Shown: positions 23,074 through 34,394 of the stretch, one piece after another | Layout: each line of letters begins with the position of its first letter | How positions within the stretch are numbered: position 1 is the first letter of the stretch | Assembly: GCA_018350325.1 (NCBI GenBank) | Contig: JAEVLN010000010.1 | Location: 620,001 to 684,000, forward strand | Length of the DNA stretch: 64,000 nt | Origin: Globodera rostochiensis | Taxonomy: Eukaryota; Nematoda; Chromadorea; Rhabditida; Heteroderidae | Reading direction: 5' to 3' | Program-made: the position numbers and the translations under genes | The notes under the pieces: generated by a model | What the model was told of the DNA's origin: nothing | The model's input: the letters and a program-made list of their open reading frames with translations, nothing else | The model's database searches: none

Positions 23074-23571
23074 TCAATATGTTCGAGTCGGGCTTCGTGC
23101 TCGAGTTGGACTTCGCGGTCGAGTAGGGCCTCGTTCTCGAGTTGGAGTTCGCGGTCGAGTTGGGCTTCGTTCTCGGGTTGGAGTTCGCGGTCGAGTCGGG
23201 CCTCGTTCTCGAGTTGGAGTTCGCGGTCGAGTCGGGCTTCGTTCTCGGGTTGGAGTTCGCGGTCGAGTCGGGCCTCGTTCTCGAGTTGGAGTTCGCGGTC
23301 GAGTCGGGCTTCGCGGTCGAGTCGGGCTTCGTGGTCGAGTCGGGCTCCGTGCTTCCGCTTTCGGCACAAACCCTTCATTTTCTAATTGCTCATTACCAAA
23401 TTCTTCTTCTTCATAGCCAAATGATTCTTCTTCCTCTTCATATTCTTCTTCTTCATATCCATTTGATTCTTCTTCCTCTTCTTCCTCTTCATATTCTTCC
23501 ACTTCATAGCCATTTGATTCTTCTTCCTCTTCATATTCTTCCACTTCATAGCCATTTGAACCCGAGAACAT
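23074..23571 (-). CDS. Low-complexity acidic/basic repeat ORF
   Basis: From ATG 23571 the frame encodes 165 residues in two blocks: an acidic part with repeated NGYEVEEYEEEEE units (about residues 1-65) and a basic part with PTRPRTPTRERG-type 12-residue units. The underlying DNA is a 36-bp minisatellite at 23,085-23,350, and long frames are open on both strands because the period is a multiple of three. It has no signal peptide or known domain. It could be a real disordered protein or a by-product of the repeat. Confidence 0.3.
   Translation of the reverse strand: MFSGSNGYEVEEYEEEEESNGYEVEEYEEEEEEEESNGYEEEEYEEEEESFGYEEEEFGNEQLENEGFVPKAEARSPTRPRSPTRPRSPTRPRTPTRERGPTRPRTPTRERSPTRPRTPTRERGPTRPRTPTRERSPTRPRTPTRERGPTRPRSPTRARSPTRTY
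23085..23350. repeat. 36-bp minisatellite (GTTCGCGGTCGAGTCGGGC units)
   Basis: Seven or more units alternate TTCTCGAGTTGGAG and TTCTCGGGTTGGAG variants, giving a higher-order 72-bp pattern. Confidence 0.8.
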
Positions 23572-24359
23572 TGAACAAAATAAGGAATTGGGCTTTGGGA
23601 AAGGGCAGAAAATGGGTTAGGCTAAAAATATGTAAATGAGGTGGACGCAAAGAAATGATCGGCAAACAAATTTTTGTCCATTCCATTCCATTGATAAGAT
23701 GTTTTGCCTTTATGGGGCAACTTGGGAAATCAAAATGTAATTTAGATGAAAAAAGATACATCAAATCCAATTCTAATTTATTTATTTAGCAAAAAAATTA
23801 GCTGAATAAATTTATTATTATGAACAAATTTAATTAATGCAAAATTGACTTTTTGTTTCTGTTCGAACGACAAAAAAAAATTTAAAAAAATGAAACCCAG
23901 TTTGAAGATTTGATGTACTGTCGGAAAGGTCTCTATGAAAACCCGACACCTGGAATTTCGATACTGGAATCCGACACCAAACTTTTGTTTTTAAAAAATA
24001 CACAAAAATATATTCGGAATCACAAGCAATTCTTATAATAATAATTATATAGATTGGGAAAATCAAAAATAATGAAATTTGAGACAAACAGAATGTGGGG
24101 GGGGGGGGGGGGGTAAAGGATTAACAAAAGAAACAAAAAGCAAATGTGAATGGGTGGGATGGGTTGGGATGTTTGGGTTCGTCGATTTAAGTATTATTTC
24201 TCCAAATCGACCAAAACACGAAGAGAAATGTCTTTGCCCCAATCACTTCTTATCTAAGTTGGCCATCTTCTCACCATTGCTCACCAAATCTTTTCTGCTC
24301 CATCACTCGCCATACGCCTTCACGCCAGTGATATAACCACAATAAAAAGTCCGGAATCC

Positions 24360-24790
24360 AAAATCCAGGACCCAAAAATGTCCGGAAAACTGGAATTCCG
24401 GATAAAAATGTCCGGAAAACCGGAATTCCGGATAAAAATGTCCGGAAAACCGGAATTCCGGATAAAAATGTCAGGAAAACCGGAATTCCGGATAAAAATG
24501 TCAGGAAAACCGGAATTCTGGATTCACCGGAAAACCGGAATTCCGGATAAAAATTTCCGGAAAACCGGAATTCTGCATTCACCGGAAAATTGGAATTCCG
24601 GACCCAAAAATTTTCTGGGATCCGAAATTCCGGACCCAAAAATGTCCGGAAAACCGGAATTCCGGTTCCAAAAATGTCCGGATCGGAATTGCGGATCCAA
24701 GTCCGGAAAATCAGAATTCCGGACCCAAAAATGTCCGGAAAACCGGAATTCTGGACCCAAAAATGTCTGAAAGTCTGGAAACCGAAATCA
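24360..24790. repeat. Tandem repeat of CCGGAATTCCGGA palindromes
   Basis: Units of about 31 bases (ATGTCCGGAAAACCGGAATT plus CCGGATAAAA) repeat five times from 24,377, then degenerate into CCGGACCCAAAAATG versions. Each unit is nested palindromes. All frames through it are repeat-driven. The GGAATTCCGGAT core recurs at 45,715-45,860. Confidence 0.8.
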
Positions 24791-25595
24791 GGTTCCATCC
24801 CTGCTTCACATCGAATGGCGGAACCGCTTTAGTGTATTGCTATAGCGTGTGATTCCGAATATATATTTTTGTGTTTTTTTTAAAAACAAAAGTTTAGTGT
24901 CGGATTTTCCGGCTCTCTCAGAAAGTCCGCTACTGTCGAATCGTCTTCGAATTTTTGTTAAAATTTGAAAAAAATAAAATGAAAAGATTAACAGCAGCAG
25001 ATAATAGAAATGTAAAACTAATTAGGGATCTTAAAATCGCTTTTGCATTTTTTATGCAAAAAAATTTCGAAAAACGCCAAAATAATGGCAAAAAATAGTG
25101 ACGAAAAGCCATTCTTGCCCAAAATAGTTTCGCCATTTTTTAAATTACGAATAGTGAAATTAAACCGACGAAATTTCCGGCTACAATATCTTTTTCGTGA
25201 ATAAATAACTCGCTAAAACAGATCAGCAGAAAAATGTAAAAGTTTTAAAATTCAAGGCGGGCCAACCATTTAAGTGAAAAATGATTTGTTGCGTCAATAA
25301 AATCTACACAAAATTTTGCAAAATTAATAAAATGCCGTTTGTATGTGTTGCGAGTACCACTTAATTTCTCATCACCCTTTTCTCGTGATTGTGAATCGTT
25401 CGCTAATATCGGTCCGCCCGCCTAATCCGGCTCTATCTCTCTTCGTCCACCCATTAAACTTGCCACTTCCGGGGAGGTGGGACACGGGAAGATCACTATC
25501 TTGCGTTAGCCTAGCTTTTCCTCCTAGCCAGAGAGTCTCTTCTTCTTCTTGCGGTTTTACCGAGACAATTCGGAAGGAATTGAGTTTCGCACTTT
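24791..25595. other. Intergenic, no gene supported
   Basis: AT-rich, then a moderately GC-rich block at 25,400-25,580 of unknown function. I could not match it to any snRNA, SL or tRNA from its motifs. Confidence 0.4.
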
Positions 25596-25599
25596 TTGA

Positions 25600-26066
25600 T
25601 TTATAACTTTTTAAAAAAAAGACGGATCACTTAACTCTCACTTTAAGGTAAGTCAAATATGTGAACGATCTCTTCTCAATTTGGGCCGACTTTGAATTTG
25701 CTTAACTGATAATTCCATTCCAGAATATATGAATAGGCCATTTATTCTCTTGAGGCAACATTCTTTTTTTTGATGGAAACCGACTTCGTTATCAACCAAA
25801 AAAGCATTATCCAAATGATCACACATCGATCCTCCCCCGGGGCGTCCTCTTCGTTTAGACCTTCTTGGCCACCATCTTCTTCCTGCTGATGGCAAGAACG
25901 GAAGAGCGAGGCGGGCACGGACAGTAAGCGCTGTCCTTGCCAGGCTGTCCGGAAGCGCCGGCCTCTCCGGGGTGACCAGGCCCACCAGGCTGTCCCGGAT
26001 GTCCGGGCGCGCCAGGGGGTCCGGGCGGTCCTTGGCCTCCGGGATGGCCGGCCTGACCAGGTCCAC
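25600..26066. repeat. Right arm of the inverted duplication (partner 1-450)
   Basis: Contains the collagen 3' exon and 3' flank whose reverse complement opens the window. The two arms are about 25.5 kb apart. Confidence 0.8.
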
Positions 26067-26957
26067 CGGGGTGTCCGGGTTGGCCGGACGGGCCAGGCGG
26101 TCCCTTCGGTCCGGGAACGGATTTCCTTAAAAAGTGTTTAAGATATATGCAAGAAGTGTGTGAAATCCGGATTGAATTCAACGTACGAGGAAGTTCCAGG
26201 AGCACCAGGATTGCCAGGTTGTCCTGCGCCTCCGGGGTGTCCGGCCTGTCCAGGAGCTCCTTGCGGTCCAGGCGGGCCGGGTGGTCCTTGTCCACCACCG
26301 TGAGCCGGGGCACCGGGCTGGCCAGAGCCTCCGGGCGGTCCAGGTGGTCCCTGGCCTCCGGGGTTGCCGGGAGGCCCAGCCGGGCATTTCGGGCACGCAA
26401 CAGCTTGTGCAGGGCAAGGCGCCGCTGAATTTTGTTTAGGTAACAAAATCTAAAATGTTTCTTACATGGCTGTCCAGGTCCACCGGGTTGTCCTGGACCT
26501 CCTGGGTGTCCAGGCTGTCCGGGATGGCCAGGAGGTCCGGGCGGTCCAGCTGGGCCAGGCGGACACGACGGCTGTGCAATCGGGCCACATTGGCAGTGTC
26601 CCGGCAGTTGACGCTTGGCACGGAAGATGGAGCCGAACGGGTTCTCACGCGGCTTGGACGGGGGCGTGACGGACACTTGCACGTCCATCAGATCGGTCCA
26701 GGCCGAGTCGGTGTTGACACGGAAAACCTTTTGAATTTAAATTTAAATATGAAAGGATTAAAATGAGTCCCAAAATTTGGAAAGATTGGGCCACGCCTAA
26801 ACTTCTTGAAAATTGCCTCCACCTCAACGCCGTCGTGCACTTTGTTGCTGATCTCGTTCATCTGCGAGTACAGCGACGGAATGGTGGTCACTGTGGCAAT
26901 GATTGCCAGCAGTGAACAGACGGAGGCAATGCCAAGCACAATGTGCGTTTCTTGCAT
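25855..26957 (-). CDS. Nematode cuticle collagen
   Basis: Four exons give 301 aa: 26957-26823, 26727-26466, 26424-26187 and 26125-25855. Phases agree throughout. Residues about 6-30 form a hydrophobic membrane anchor ([19 protein letters not shown]). They are followed by the conserved nematode pre-domain ending [11 protein letters not shown], a furin-type site (RAKRQ), paired cysteines (CQCGP, SCPPGP), two Gly-X-Y blocks and the tail YCPCPPRSS. The protein is secreted by hypodermis, trimerises and is cross-linked into cuticle. The first donor (GAG|GTGGAG) is weak and was chosen because it keeps phase and joins VE to VFRVNT. The ATG is the only one before the anchor. A TATA box lies about 135 bases upstream. 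An inverted partial copy starts the window. Confidence 0.9.
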
Positions 26958-27087
26958 GACTTTTTTGATCTGAAATTTTAAAATTAGCGATTAATTGTTA
27001 AATTATTAGCGGAAATTGTTTTTGGGGGTTATTTTCCAATTTTGGAATTGTTTGTTTATGTGCTGAGAATGCTGCGGGGGGTGTCGT

Positions 27088-27095
27088 CTTTTATA
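27088..27095 (-). promoter_or_regulatory. TATA box of the collagen gene
   Basis: TATAAAAG reads on the minus strand about 131-138 bases upstream of the collagen ATG at 26957, a usual setting for nematode collagen promoters. Confidence 0.5.
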
Positions 27096-27657
27096 CGCCA
27101 TTCACTATTTTATTTTTACACCAATTGACCGTTTTTTGCTGTAATTTGTGTCGTTAACCCATCGCTGGAGGGCATTTTTGCGTGTTTTGTTTTGCCCGCG
27201 GCGGAAAACGATTCATTTATTTTTGCTTCGACGCCATTGCCCAAAACATTGGCCGGCTGCGCGAATTGTAAAGTCAGTCCCCGTGCCTTTACTTCCAAAC
27301 TCACCTCTCAACAATTTTTTGTTTTTATGGCCCCAAAACCGGCCCCAATGTCAAAACAATTCCCAAAAATTTATAGGCAGTAAAGTAACTTTTTCCCACA
27401 CTGAAAGGAAGCTGGACGTTTCAGGCCCGGGCTTCAGTTGACTTACTTTTCTCAACTCAAACAAATCCAATCAAATTGAATCACATTTTCTGATCACCGA
27501 CCAGCAGATAATGATAATGCATACTCTAATATGCTTATTAAGCATCAAATTAAGTTGCTTTAACCTCCGACATGAATTCCCTGTGGGGACCACCCCAATT
27601 ATTGAAGTTTTGTCCTTTTTTCTTCATTCGTCGACAGATTGGACGCATATTTTAAAG

Positions 27658-28667
27658 CAGGCATGGACACGGTTACCCGTAACCGCGGTTATCCGCGGTT
27701 AACCGCGGTTACCCGCGGTTAACGGTTATGGAATTTAAAAGGTCACGGTTACGGGCGGTTAACGGTTATGAGATTTTGAGGGCGGGCGGTTACGGTCGGT
27801 TAACGGTTATGACCTCTAAAACCGCGGTTAACCGTCGTATCCGTTATTTTTTGGCTGCTGAGGAATGAGATGATTTGCCTTATAATTTCTTTGACTTTTA
27901 TTCACATTTCACCAAATTACTTTATCGATCCAGTGGCTTAGTGGTGAAACTCTTCGACTGATTTTATTTGTTCTAGGTTCAAGCCCCATCCGCTGTAATC
28001 ATTTTATTTATATTTTAATATCCCTCCTTTTTAGTATTCTTACAATTTTTTACAAAAATTTTAGCTATAAAAAGTAAAATTCTAAGTGTTTACATAAATA
28101 ATTAGTGCATTTTAAAACGTTCAATCACCTAAATTTGACAATTTTTCTTAGCACAAGTCGGTAAATATTCAATTTTTTTCTCTCGGCGGCGCCTATCGGC
28201 ACCGCCAAACCCCCACCCCCTCTCTTAAAAATATTTTAGAAAATTAATGCGCAAAAAACAAAAATATTACTCTGATCGGTCGCGCTTTATTAGATTTTAA
28301 TCATGAAAGTGTTAGAAAGAGATTTAAAAATTTTATTCATTGACAAAATCTGATAAAAATCACTTGTTAAGTTCAATACACATCAATTTTGATTTAATTT
28401 TAGAAGGACGCCACATCACGATCGGAAAAAAATAGTTTTGAAAAATCGATTGTTCAAAATCTGGAAAACTTTATTGATTTTTAAATAATGCGGTTAACCG
28501 CGGATAACCGCGGGCGGTTAACGGTTATGAGATTTTGAGGACGGGCGGTTACGGGCGGTTAACGGTTATGAGATTTTTAAGACGGGCGGTTACGGACGGT
28601 TAACGTTTCTAAGTGTTTGAGGACGGGCGGTTACGGTTAAGGAAATTCATAACCGTGTCCATGCCTG
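27658..28667. mobile_element. hAT-like element (1010 bp) carrying a Pol III-type promoter
   Basis: CAGGCATGGACACGG and its perfect inverse CCGTGTCCATGCCTG are flanked by perfect TTTTAAAG duplications (27650-27657, 28668-28675). Subterminal arrays of GGCGGTTA/TAACCGC sit at both ends. Inside are a tRNA-like A box and B box and, at 28,186-28,225, CGGCGGCGCCTATCGGCACC. Confidence 0.8.
27934..27986 (+). ncRNA. tRNA-like Pol III promoter (A box, B box), SINE-like
   Basis: TGGCTTAGTGG (27934-27944) fits the A box and GGTTCAAGCCC (27976-27986) fits the B box, with tRNA-like spacing. A full cloverleaf is not convincing, so this is more likely a tRNA-derived insert than a tRNA gene. Confidence 0.45.
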
Positions 28668-29077
28668 TTTTAAAGTAATTAGTAAAAGTTCGGGAAAGGT
28701 GTGTGACAGACGCGCACAAACAAAAACTGGCTTTTGCTGTTTAGAAATGTCAAGGACAAACAAACAGACGCCGCCGGCGAAATGGGAAAAGGTAATTAAT
28801 TAATTAATTCCTTTGCTCGGAAACGACTTCAGGCGGACGCGTTCTCCGGTTGCACAACATTTTGTTTTGCACAATTTAAGTTTAAGAAAAATGGTATTTT
28901 TTATTCGTAAGTAACCAAATTTTCTATCCCAATTTGTATAATTAAGACTTCAATTTCGATGGTTTTCGTTTTAAATCGACCAAAATTATGTCAGATTCAA
29001 ATTCACGGCCTTGAAAACCCCAAAATTAAAATATTTTTGCAATTTATTAAATTTATTGTTCGAAATGAGAGAGTGAG

Positions 29078-30639
29078 TCATGGCTCTATTTCCTTCTCGT
29101 GGTCCATCAATTTGCCGGAGTCCGCCTTGGTCAGCGTGCCGATCAGTTTGACCAGTTGCGGAATGCGTTCATCCAAGGTGACCGGCGCGTTTGGGCCGCC
29201 CATGTCCGTGACGATCCAACCCGGATGGATGGCCACCGACACAATGTCCGGCTCGTCCACTGAAAACATTTTGGAGAAGTGGTGCATTGCGGCCTGAAAA
29301 TTTGCAAAATAATTCGTTAACAAAATCAAAAATAGCATGGAAACTAATTTTGATAAAATTTTAAATAAGCATAAATATGAGTTTGAAATATAAAGTTAAA
29401 TGCCTTAATTTAATCTTTAAAAATTCTGCAAATTTTCCATGCAGACCACCATAAACAGGTAAAATCCCCAAATACATCCCAACAAAAAATGCCAAGTTTG
29501 TCTTCAGAGAGAAGAAAAGCCTCGGGCAATGTGGTTTTTGAAAATTACTTCAATTTTTGCACATGACCTTGCTCATTCCATAAGCGACGTTCTGATAGGG
29601 ACACTCCGACGGCGTTAAGTAACACTTTGCCAATGCAACCCAAAGCGCCACCAATGTTCACCACACGAACGACGGCACCGGAATTTGCCACCGTTTTTCG
29701 AAGCAGCGGCAAAAATGCTGCAGTGGTGGCCACCGTGCCGACAACATTGACGTCGAAATGGCGCAAGTACACCGCGCGGTCGGGCGCTTTCAAAGTGCCA
29801 CCCTCCTGACAAAATTTGAAATTTAAAAATGAATAAAAAAGAATTCTCACGGAACAGAACAGAAAAAAGGGGTGGACAATTTTAGGCACATTTACAAATT
29901 CAAATGGAAATATTTATTTATACCATTTATAGTATTTTACAATTTTCCGATAATTCTTTTAAAGTTTGATCGCTAAACAATTTGTTACGCATTGCTTTGA
30001 CATCAGAATTGCTTGACTAAGTGAAATCCAAAACTGTGGGAAGTGCCGGGGGGGATTTGTTTAACTTTTTTTTGAAATTGTCGGAATCAGCCCCTTCATA
30101 GAAAAAAGTGATTTGATTGATCATTTTGCTCCCCTACCTTTTCCAATATTCCGGCATTGTTTATGAGCGTGTTCAGCCCGTCGTCAGAACCCAACACTTT
30201 GCATACTTCGCTCACGGCATTTTTTATGCTTTCATCGGAGCTGACGTCGATTTTCACCAGTTTCAACGCTTTGTTACGTTTTGCCAATTCTTTCAATTCC
30301 TTAAAGAAAAATAAATTAATAAATTTATTCTGAAATAATATTTGAAGAATATAATCTGCAATTTTCAGAACGTGTTCTTGAAGAATCAAATTTAGATATG
30401 CCATTTTTGGGGGTTTTTTTTAGAATTACGGGAAAAATAAAGGAGAAAAAACGACAATCGGAAGCCGCCGTATTGCGATACTAATTATAAGCCACCTGTG
30501 CCTGGTCAGGTTCGCGGCATCCGGCAAACAAATTTGTCACTCCGCCAATTTTCAAAATTTCTTTCACCAGTCCAAGTCCAATGCCGCGGTTGGCACCCGT
30601 CAAAAAGACATTGGCGCCGAGTGGAGAAGAGCTTTGCAT
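29078..30639 (-). CDS. Short-chain dehydrogenase/reductase (sniffer/C-factor-like), frameshifted
   Basis: Four exons: 30639-30496, 30299-30138, 29805-29568 and 29293-29078. Classical SDR motifs appear in order: cofactor-binding TGANRGIG (residues about 14-21), NNAG, VVNIGG, the catalytic YGMSK, and IHPGWIVTDMGG. They indicate an NAD(P)-dependent oxidoreductase of the cytosolic carbonyl-reductase/sniffer type; substrate unknown. Exon 3 has one base too many between ALGCIGK and the following YQNVAYGMSK, so the literal sequence is frameshifted before the catalytic tyrosine. All splice phases are otherwise correct, giving about 245 residues, a normal length. Either a single-base assembly error or a recent pseudogene would explain this. 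Confidence 0.8.
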
Positions 30640-32950
30640 AATTTTTAATTGATTTTGACCAGTCAGTGAATAATAATTTTCTAAAAAATATAAATTGATC
30701 AAAAAATATGAAATTTTTTCAGTTTAAAACCGTAAATTAAAATATATACTTTTTGGATTTTTCTTTGTTTTTGTCACTGGGTAACGCCAGCAAAAAACAC
30801 GAGAATATTTTTAGGATTTCTTCTAAGATTAGCAAAAAAAAAATTGTTTGTCTTCATTGAAAATAGGAAAATAAAATTTTCTTATTTATTGCAGGACTAC
30901 CAGATTAAATTGGGTTTGGGTTAAAATCTTTTTTATTTTTTATTTATTGAACAAATCGGCAATGGTACCATTTTGCAGCTCCAATAGCGATGAAAACAAA
31001 GTCAATGTAAGTGATAAGAAAAATGTATGCGAGTAAACACAAAAAATCAAAAATCAAAATTTGGGGAATTTTAAAAATTGTCTTTTGAGTCCAGCAGATG
31101 CGTCCAGCCCTTTATAATCTTAAAAACCAGCAGGACTCGTCGTATCTGCTGGTAAGCATTAGAGCCAAGGACAAATTGAGGATTTCCAAGGACACCAGCG
31201 GACCAATTTTTACGAAATTCAAGGGCAGTCAACATTTTATTTTCACCGATTATTTTCGTCCGAATGAATTTTTACAAAATTTTATTGTTTCTTCTAAACA
31301 TTTTGTGCATCTCGCCAAATGTGAGTGCAAAAATGAAAGCATCGTTCCAATAGACGCCGCAGGGGAAAAAATGAAAATCTTAACGAATTAATTAAAAAAA
31401 TGTATTCAATTTTGCAGAATTTTATTACTTTGAACTATTATTTAAAACTATGATCAGCGTAAAAAGGAATTGAAATGAATTGTGGGAAATTAACATTGAT
31501 TTTTGGAGGTATAAGGACGATATTTTTCACATTCATCCTAAAAACCCTCTTTCTGTAATGTTTCAGCATTTAGTTTCATTCCTGAGTCAGAGAAAAAAGT
31601 AGCTTGGCCCCGGGGATGGAATAAATAGTGCCCTCGGGGGTTGTCAGAGAAAAGAAGAAATATCTGGCCCCCGGGGGTTGTCAGAGAAAAGAAGAAATAG
31701 CATTGGCCCTCGGGGATGGAAGAAATAGTGTCCCCGGGGGTTGTCAGCGAGAATTTGCCCTTCCTCTCCCCTTTCCTTCCATTGCTTTATAAAGGAAAAT
31801 AAAATGCGGCAAAATCTCCCGCGCGGTCACAGTGGCTCCGATAGCACTCGCGAGCACGCCATCCAAACGCCCATCGCCAAGCTTTTTGCCAAAAATTGTA
31901 GTAATTTTCTGTTTTATTATTAAAATATAATAAATAATCTTGCTGATTACTTTAAAATTTATAATATATTTTATTGTTATTGAGCGAATTTTTCTTTCTT
32001 AGGTCCTAATAATAATAATTGTTAGATATATTTCTATGCATTTTTGAACAACAGAGTGAATGGGAAGAAAGGCGGCGGCACACCGAGCAGCTCAAACTGA
32101 ATTTTTTGTTTATTTATAAAAAAAGAGAATTAATTGATTTATCAAATAAATTAAGAAATTTTAATTTGTGCTTTTTGGTCGTCCAATGCTTCCTTTTATA
32201 GAGTTCATTTTTATTTGCACATTCCAAGGCCAAGAAGCATTATGTTTCTAATTTTGACTTTCCAATTGAAAAGATATGAAGTCGTCCGCCAAGCTTTTTG
32301 CCAAAATTTGTTTTATATTATAGAAATATAATAATGTTGTGCTAAACTGATCAAATCGATTTATGCGTTAATCGAGTTAGGGTCGGGCGGGCTTTTTTTC
32401 CGGGCAGCCCAAAAAGGGCCGGGCGGATTTCCGGGCTTTTTTGATTTTTTTGGCCGGCGGGATTTCCGGGCGGGCTTTTTAAAAAATTTTCGCCGGGGGC
32501 GCTAATCGGGCGGGCGCCCGTCCGATGCCCGCCCGACCCGGGCGCCCGTCCGAACCCTAGTGTAAAGCGTGGAAATAGCTTTTTCCTTACCGGTATTTGG
32601 AAAATTTAAAAAACAATATTAAAAAAATGTCCCAAAATTCGAATCTTTAATTTTTGACCAAGAAAAAGTCGTTTTAAAGCGGTCCGCGCCATTTTTGCGA
32701 AATATGTAAGTGCATGCAAATTACGACCAGACATGAGCGCTAACCAAGCCCATATGTTAGCTACATTGTTTAAGTTAAATTCACTTAAATCGGATTACAT
32801 ATGTATAATATTGTATAGAAAGAAGAATTGATTTTGTTTCTATTTATGAATAGTTTTTATATGCCTATATTTTAGGCAAATCAAGCATTGTCCATTAATT
32901 CTTAAAGCAAAATTGACAAAAAATGAAATTGCTCAAAGGGAGTGTGCCGT
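30640..32950. other. Intergenic, weak frames only
   Basis: A 97-codon frame at 31098-31391 (+) has plausible composition but no motif. At 31,600-31,745 a repeat of about 65-70 bases alternates GGCCCCCGGGGGTTGTCAG and CGGGGATGGAA units. An element with TAGGGTCGGGCGGG ends sits at 32378-32559. Confidence 0.4.
32378..32559. mobile_element. Palindromic GC-rich element, TAGGGTCGGGCGGG ends
   Basis: The left end TAGGGTCGGGCGGG faces the right end CCCGTCCGAACCCTA. The interior is GGGCGGGC/GCCCGCCC repeats. The flanking octamers do not match, so only the ends support the call. Confidence 0.55.
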
Positions 32951-32989
32951 ACAATTGGGCACTAAGAATTTATCATTCCCCCAATTTCA

Positions 32990-33645
32990 GTGCTCAAAAA
33001 TGAAATCAAAAAATTCAAAGGCATTCTAAAGAAATTGTATGAAGAAAGGGAACAACGAGGTAAACTTTTAATAGAAAAAATTTTAAATCTTTTTCCAAAA
33101 AGCATTATTATCTCCCAAAGGCCTGTCAAAAGTGAAGAGGTAAAAAATACTTTTTGTTTTTGTAAAAATAAATAAATAATAATAATAAGTGAACGTTTAT
33201 TATTTTTAAGTTTTGACAATTCGCTTAAAAAGGAGCAATTCGATCAAATAAAAAATAATTGCGAACGCCGGCGGCGTTACAGAGTCACTAAGCTAAAAAA
33301 TGAAAACAAAATCAGTTTATCAAAATTTCTTCTGACGGCCATTGTCTCTTTTTTGGGATTGTACGGCGAAAGAATGGTGGAGGAAGAGGTTTTTTTATAT
33401 TTTTAACAAAAATATTTTTAAATAAAAATTTTACAGAAATGCCAATACATCGATCAGTTAGTCGCCGAGAGTGGAATGTGTAAAATAAATTTTAATAAAT
33501 AATATTATTTTTATTTAAATAATTAAGTTCTTCCTGGGCCGAAAAACCCTGCTGAAATAACTTTTGAACGTTTTGAAATTCATTTGAAGAACGAACAAAT
33601 TGAAGAAGCGGTTGATTGCGAATGCCAATTTTTCATTGGATGATA
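32990..33645 (+). CDS. Lysine/glutamate-rich coiled-coil protein fragment
   Basis: Three or four exon-like stretches read MLKNEIKKFKGILKKLYEE (from 32990), KKEQFDQIKNNCERRRRYR (about 33,220-33,390), KCQYIDQLVAESGM (about 33,437-33,478) and EITFERFEIHLKNEQIEEA (about 33,545-33,640). They are separated by GT...AG stretches, though not all phases agree. The heptad-like spacing suggests a coiled coil. Part of it (from GLYGE onward) is duplicated in decayed form at 40083-40330. No family is recognised. Confidence 0.35.
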
Positions 33646-33749
33646 TCGGCTAGGGATGCTCGAGACCTAAAATTTATCGAGACTTGACCCCGACCGTTGT
33701 TCATACACTTTTCCTTGCATTTCACATTTTTTCGTTCAATTTGTATCCT

Positions 33750-34075
33750 TCCCCGCCCCTTTCCGACCAATCAGCGATCGATTGATCCCCGCCCCTTTCC
33801 GACCAATCAGCGATCGATTGATCCCCGCCCCTTTCCGACCAATCAGCGATCGATTAATCCCCGCCCCTTCCGACCAATCAGCGATCGATTAATCCCCGCC
33901 CCTTTCCGACCAATCATCGATCGATTGATCCCCGCCACTTTCCGACCAATCAGCGATCGATTGATTCCCGCCCCTTTCCGACCAATAACGATCGATTGAT
34001 TCCCGCCCCTTTCTGACCAATCAACGATCGATTGCTCGCCCCCTTTCCGACCAATCAGCGATCAATTAATCCCGC
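33750..34075. repeat. 36-bp minisatellite (CCGCCCCTTTCCGACCAATC units)
   Basis: About nine units end in AGCGATCGATTGATCC with small variants. One unit is also present at about 40,378-40,413 next to the duplicated coiled-coil fragment, so the duplication carried its 3' flank. Confidence 0.85.
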
Positions 34076-34394
34076 CCACACACATAAACTGTTATTTCGG
34101 GCGGTCTGCAGATCAGTTAAAATGCCACCTAATCCCAGAGTGGAAGAACAAAGTCGGGGTTGGTCGATGGAAATGCCCTGTAAAACAAGTATTCAAAAAT
34201 AAAGTTGCTCCTGTCACCCGAGAGGCCCGCCTTTGGGAAGAAAAGGATTAACAAAATGATCAAAAATTGAATCCAATTTGAACATAAAACAAGGATTTTG
34301 TCGGCCAAAAATGAGCTTTACAATAAATTTTCCACGAAAAATTCATCCTTTTTCTTGCCTTGGTCCGACCTTTTGTCGCCGTCGGCGTGTGTTG

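Noticed and set aside
25400..25580. Spliced-leader, 5S or snRNA gene
   Set aside because: The GC-rich block contains none of the conserved snRNA, 5S or SL core motifs I could check by eye.
26138..26669. Long frames on both strands antisense to, or out of frame with, the collagen exons
   Set aside because: Gly-X-Y coding DNA is GC-rich and opens other frames. Only one frame has correct splice phases and collagen landmarks.
27925..28000. A genuine tRNA gene
   Set aside because: A and B boxes fit, but the arms do not form a convincing cloverleaf, and it lies inside an inverted-repeat element.
33750..34075. CRISPR-like array
   Set aside because: Units are directly contiguous 36-mers with no unique spacers, in a eukaryotic context, so it is a minisatellite.
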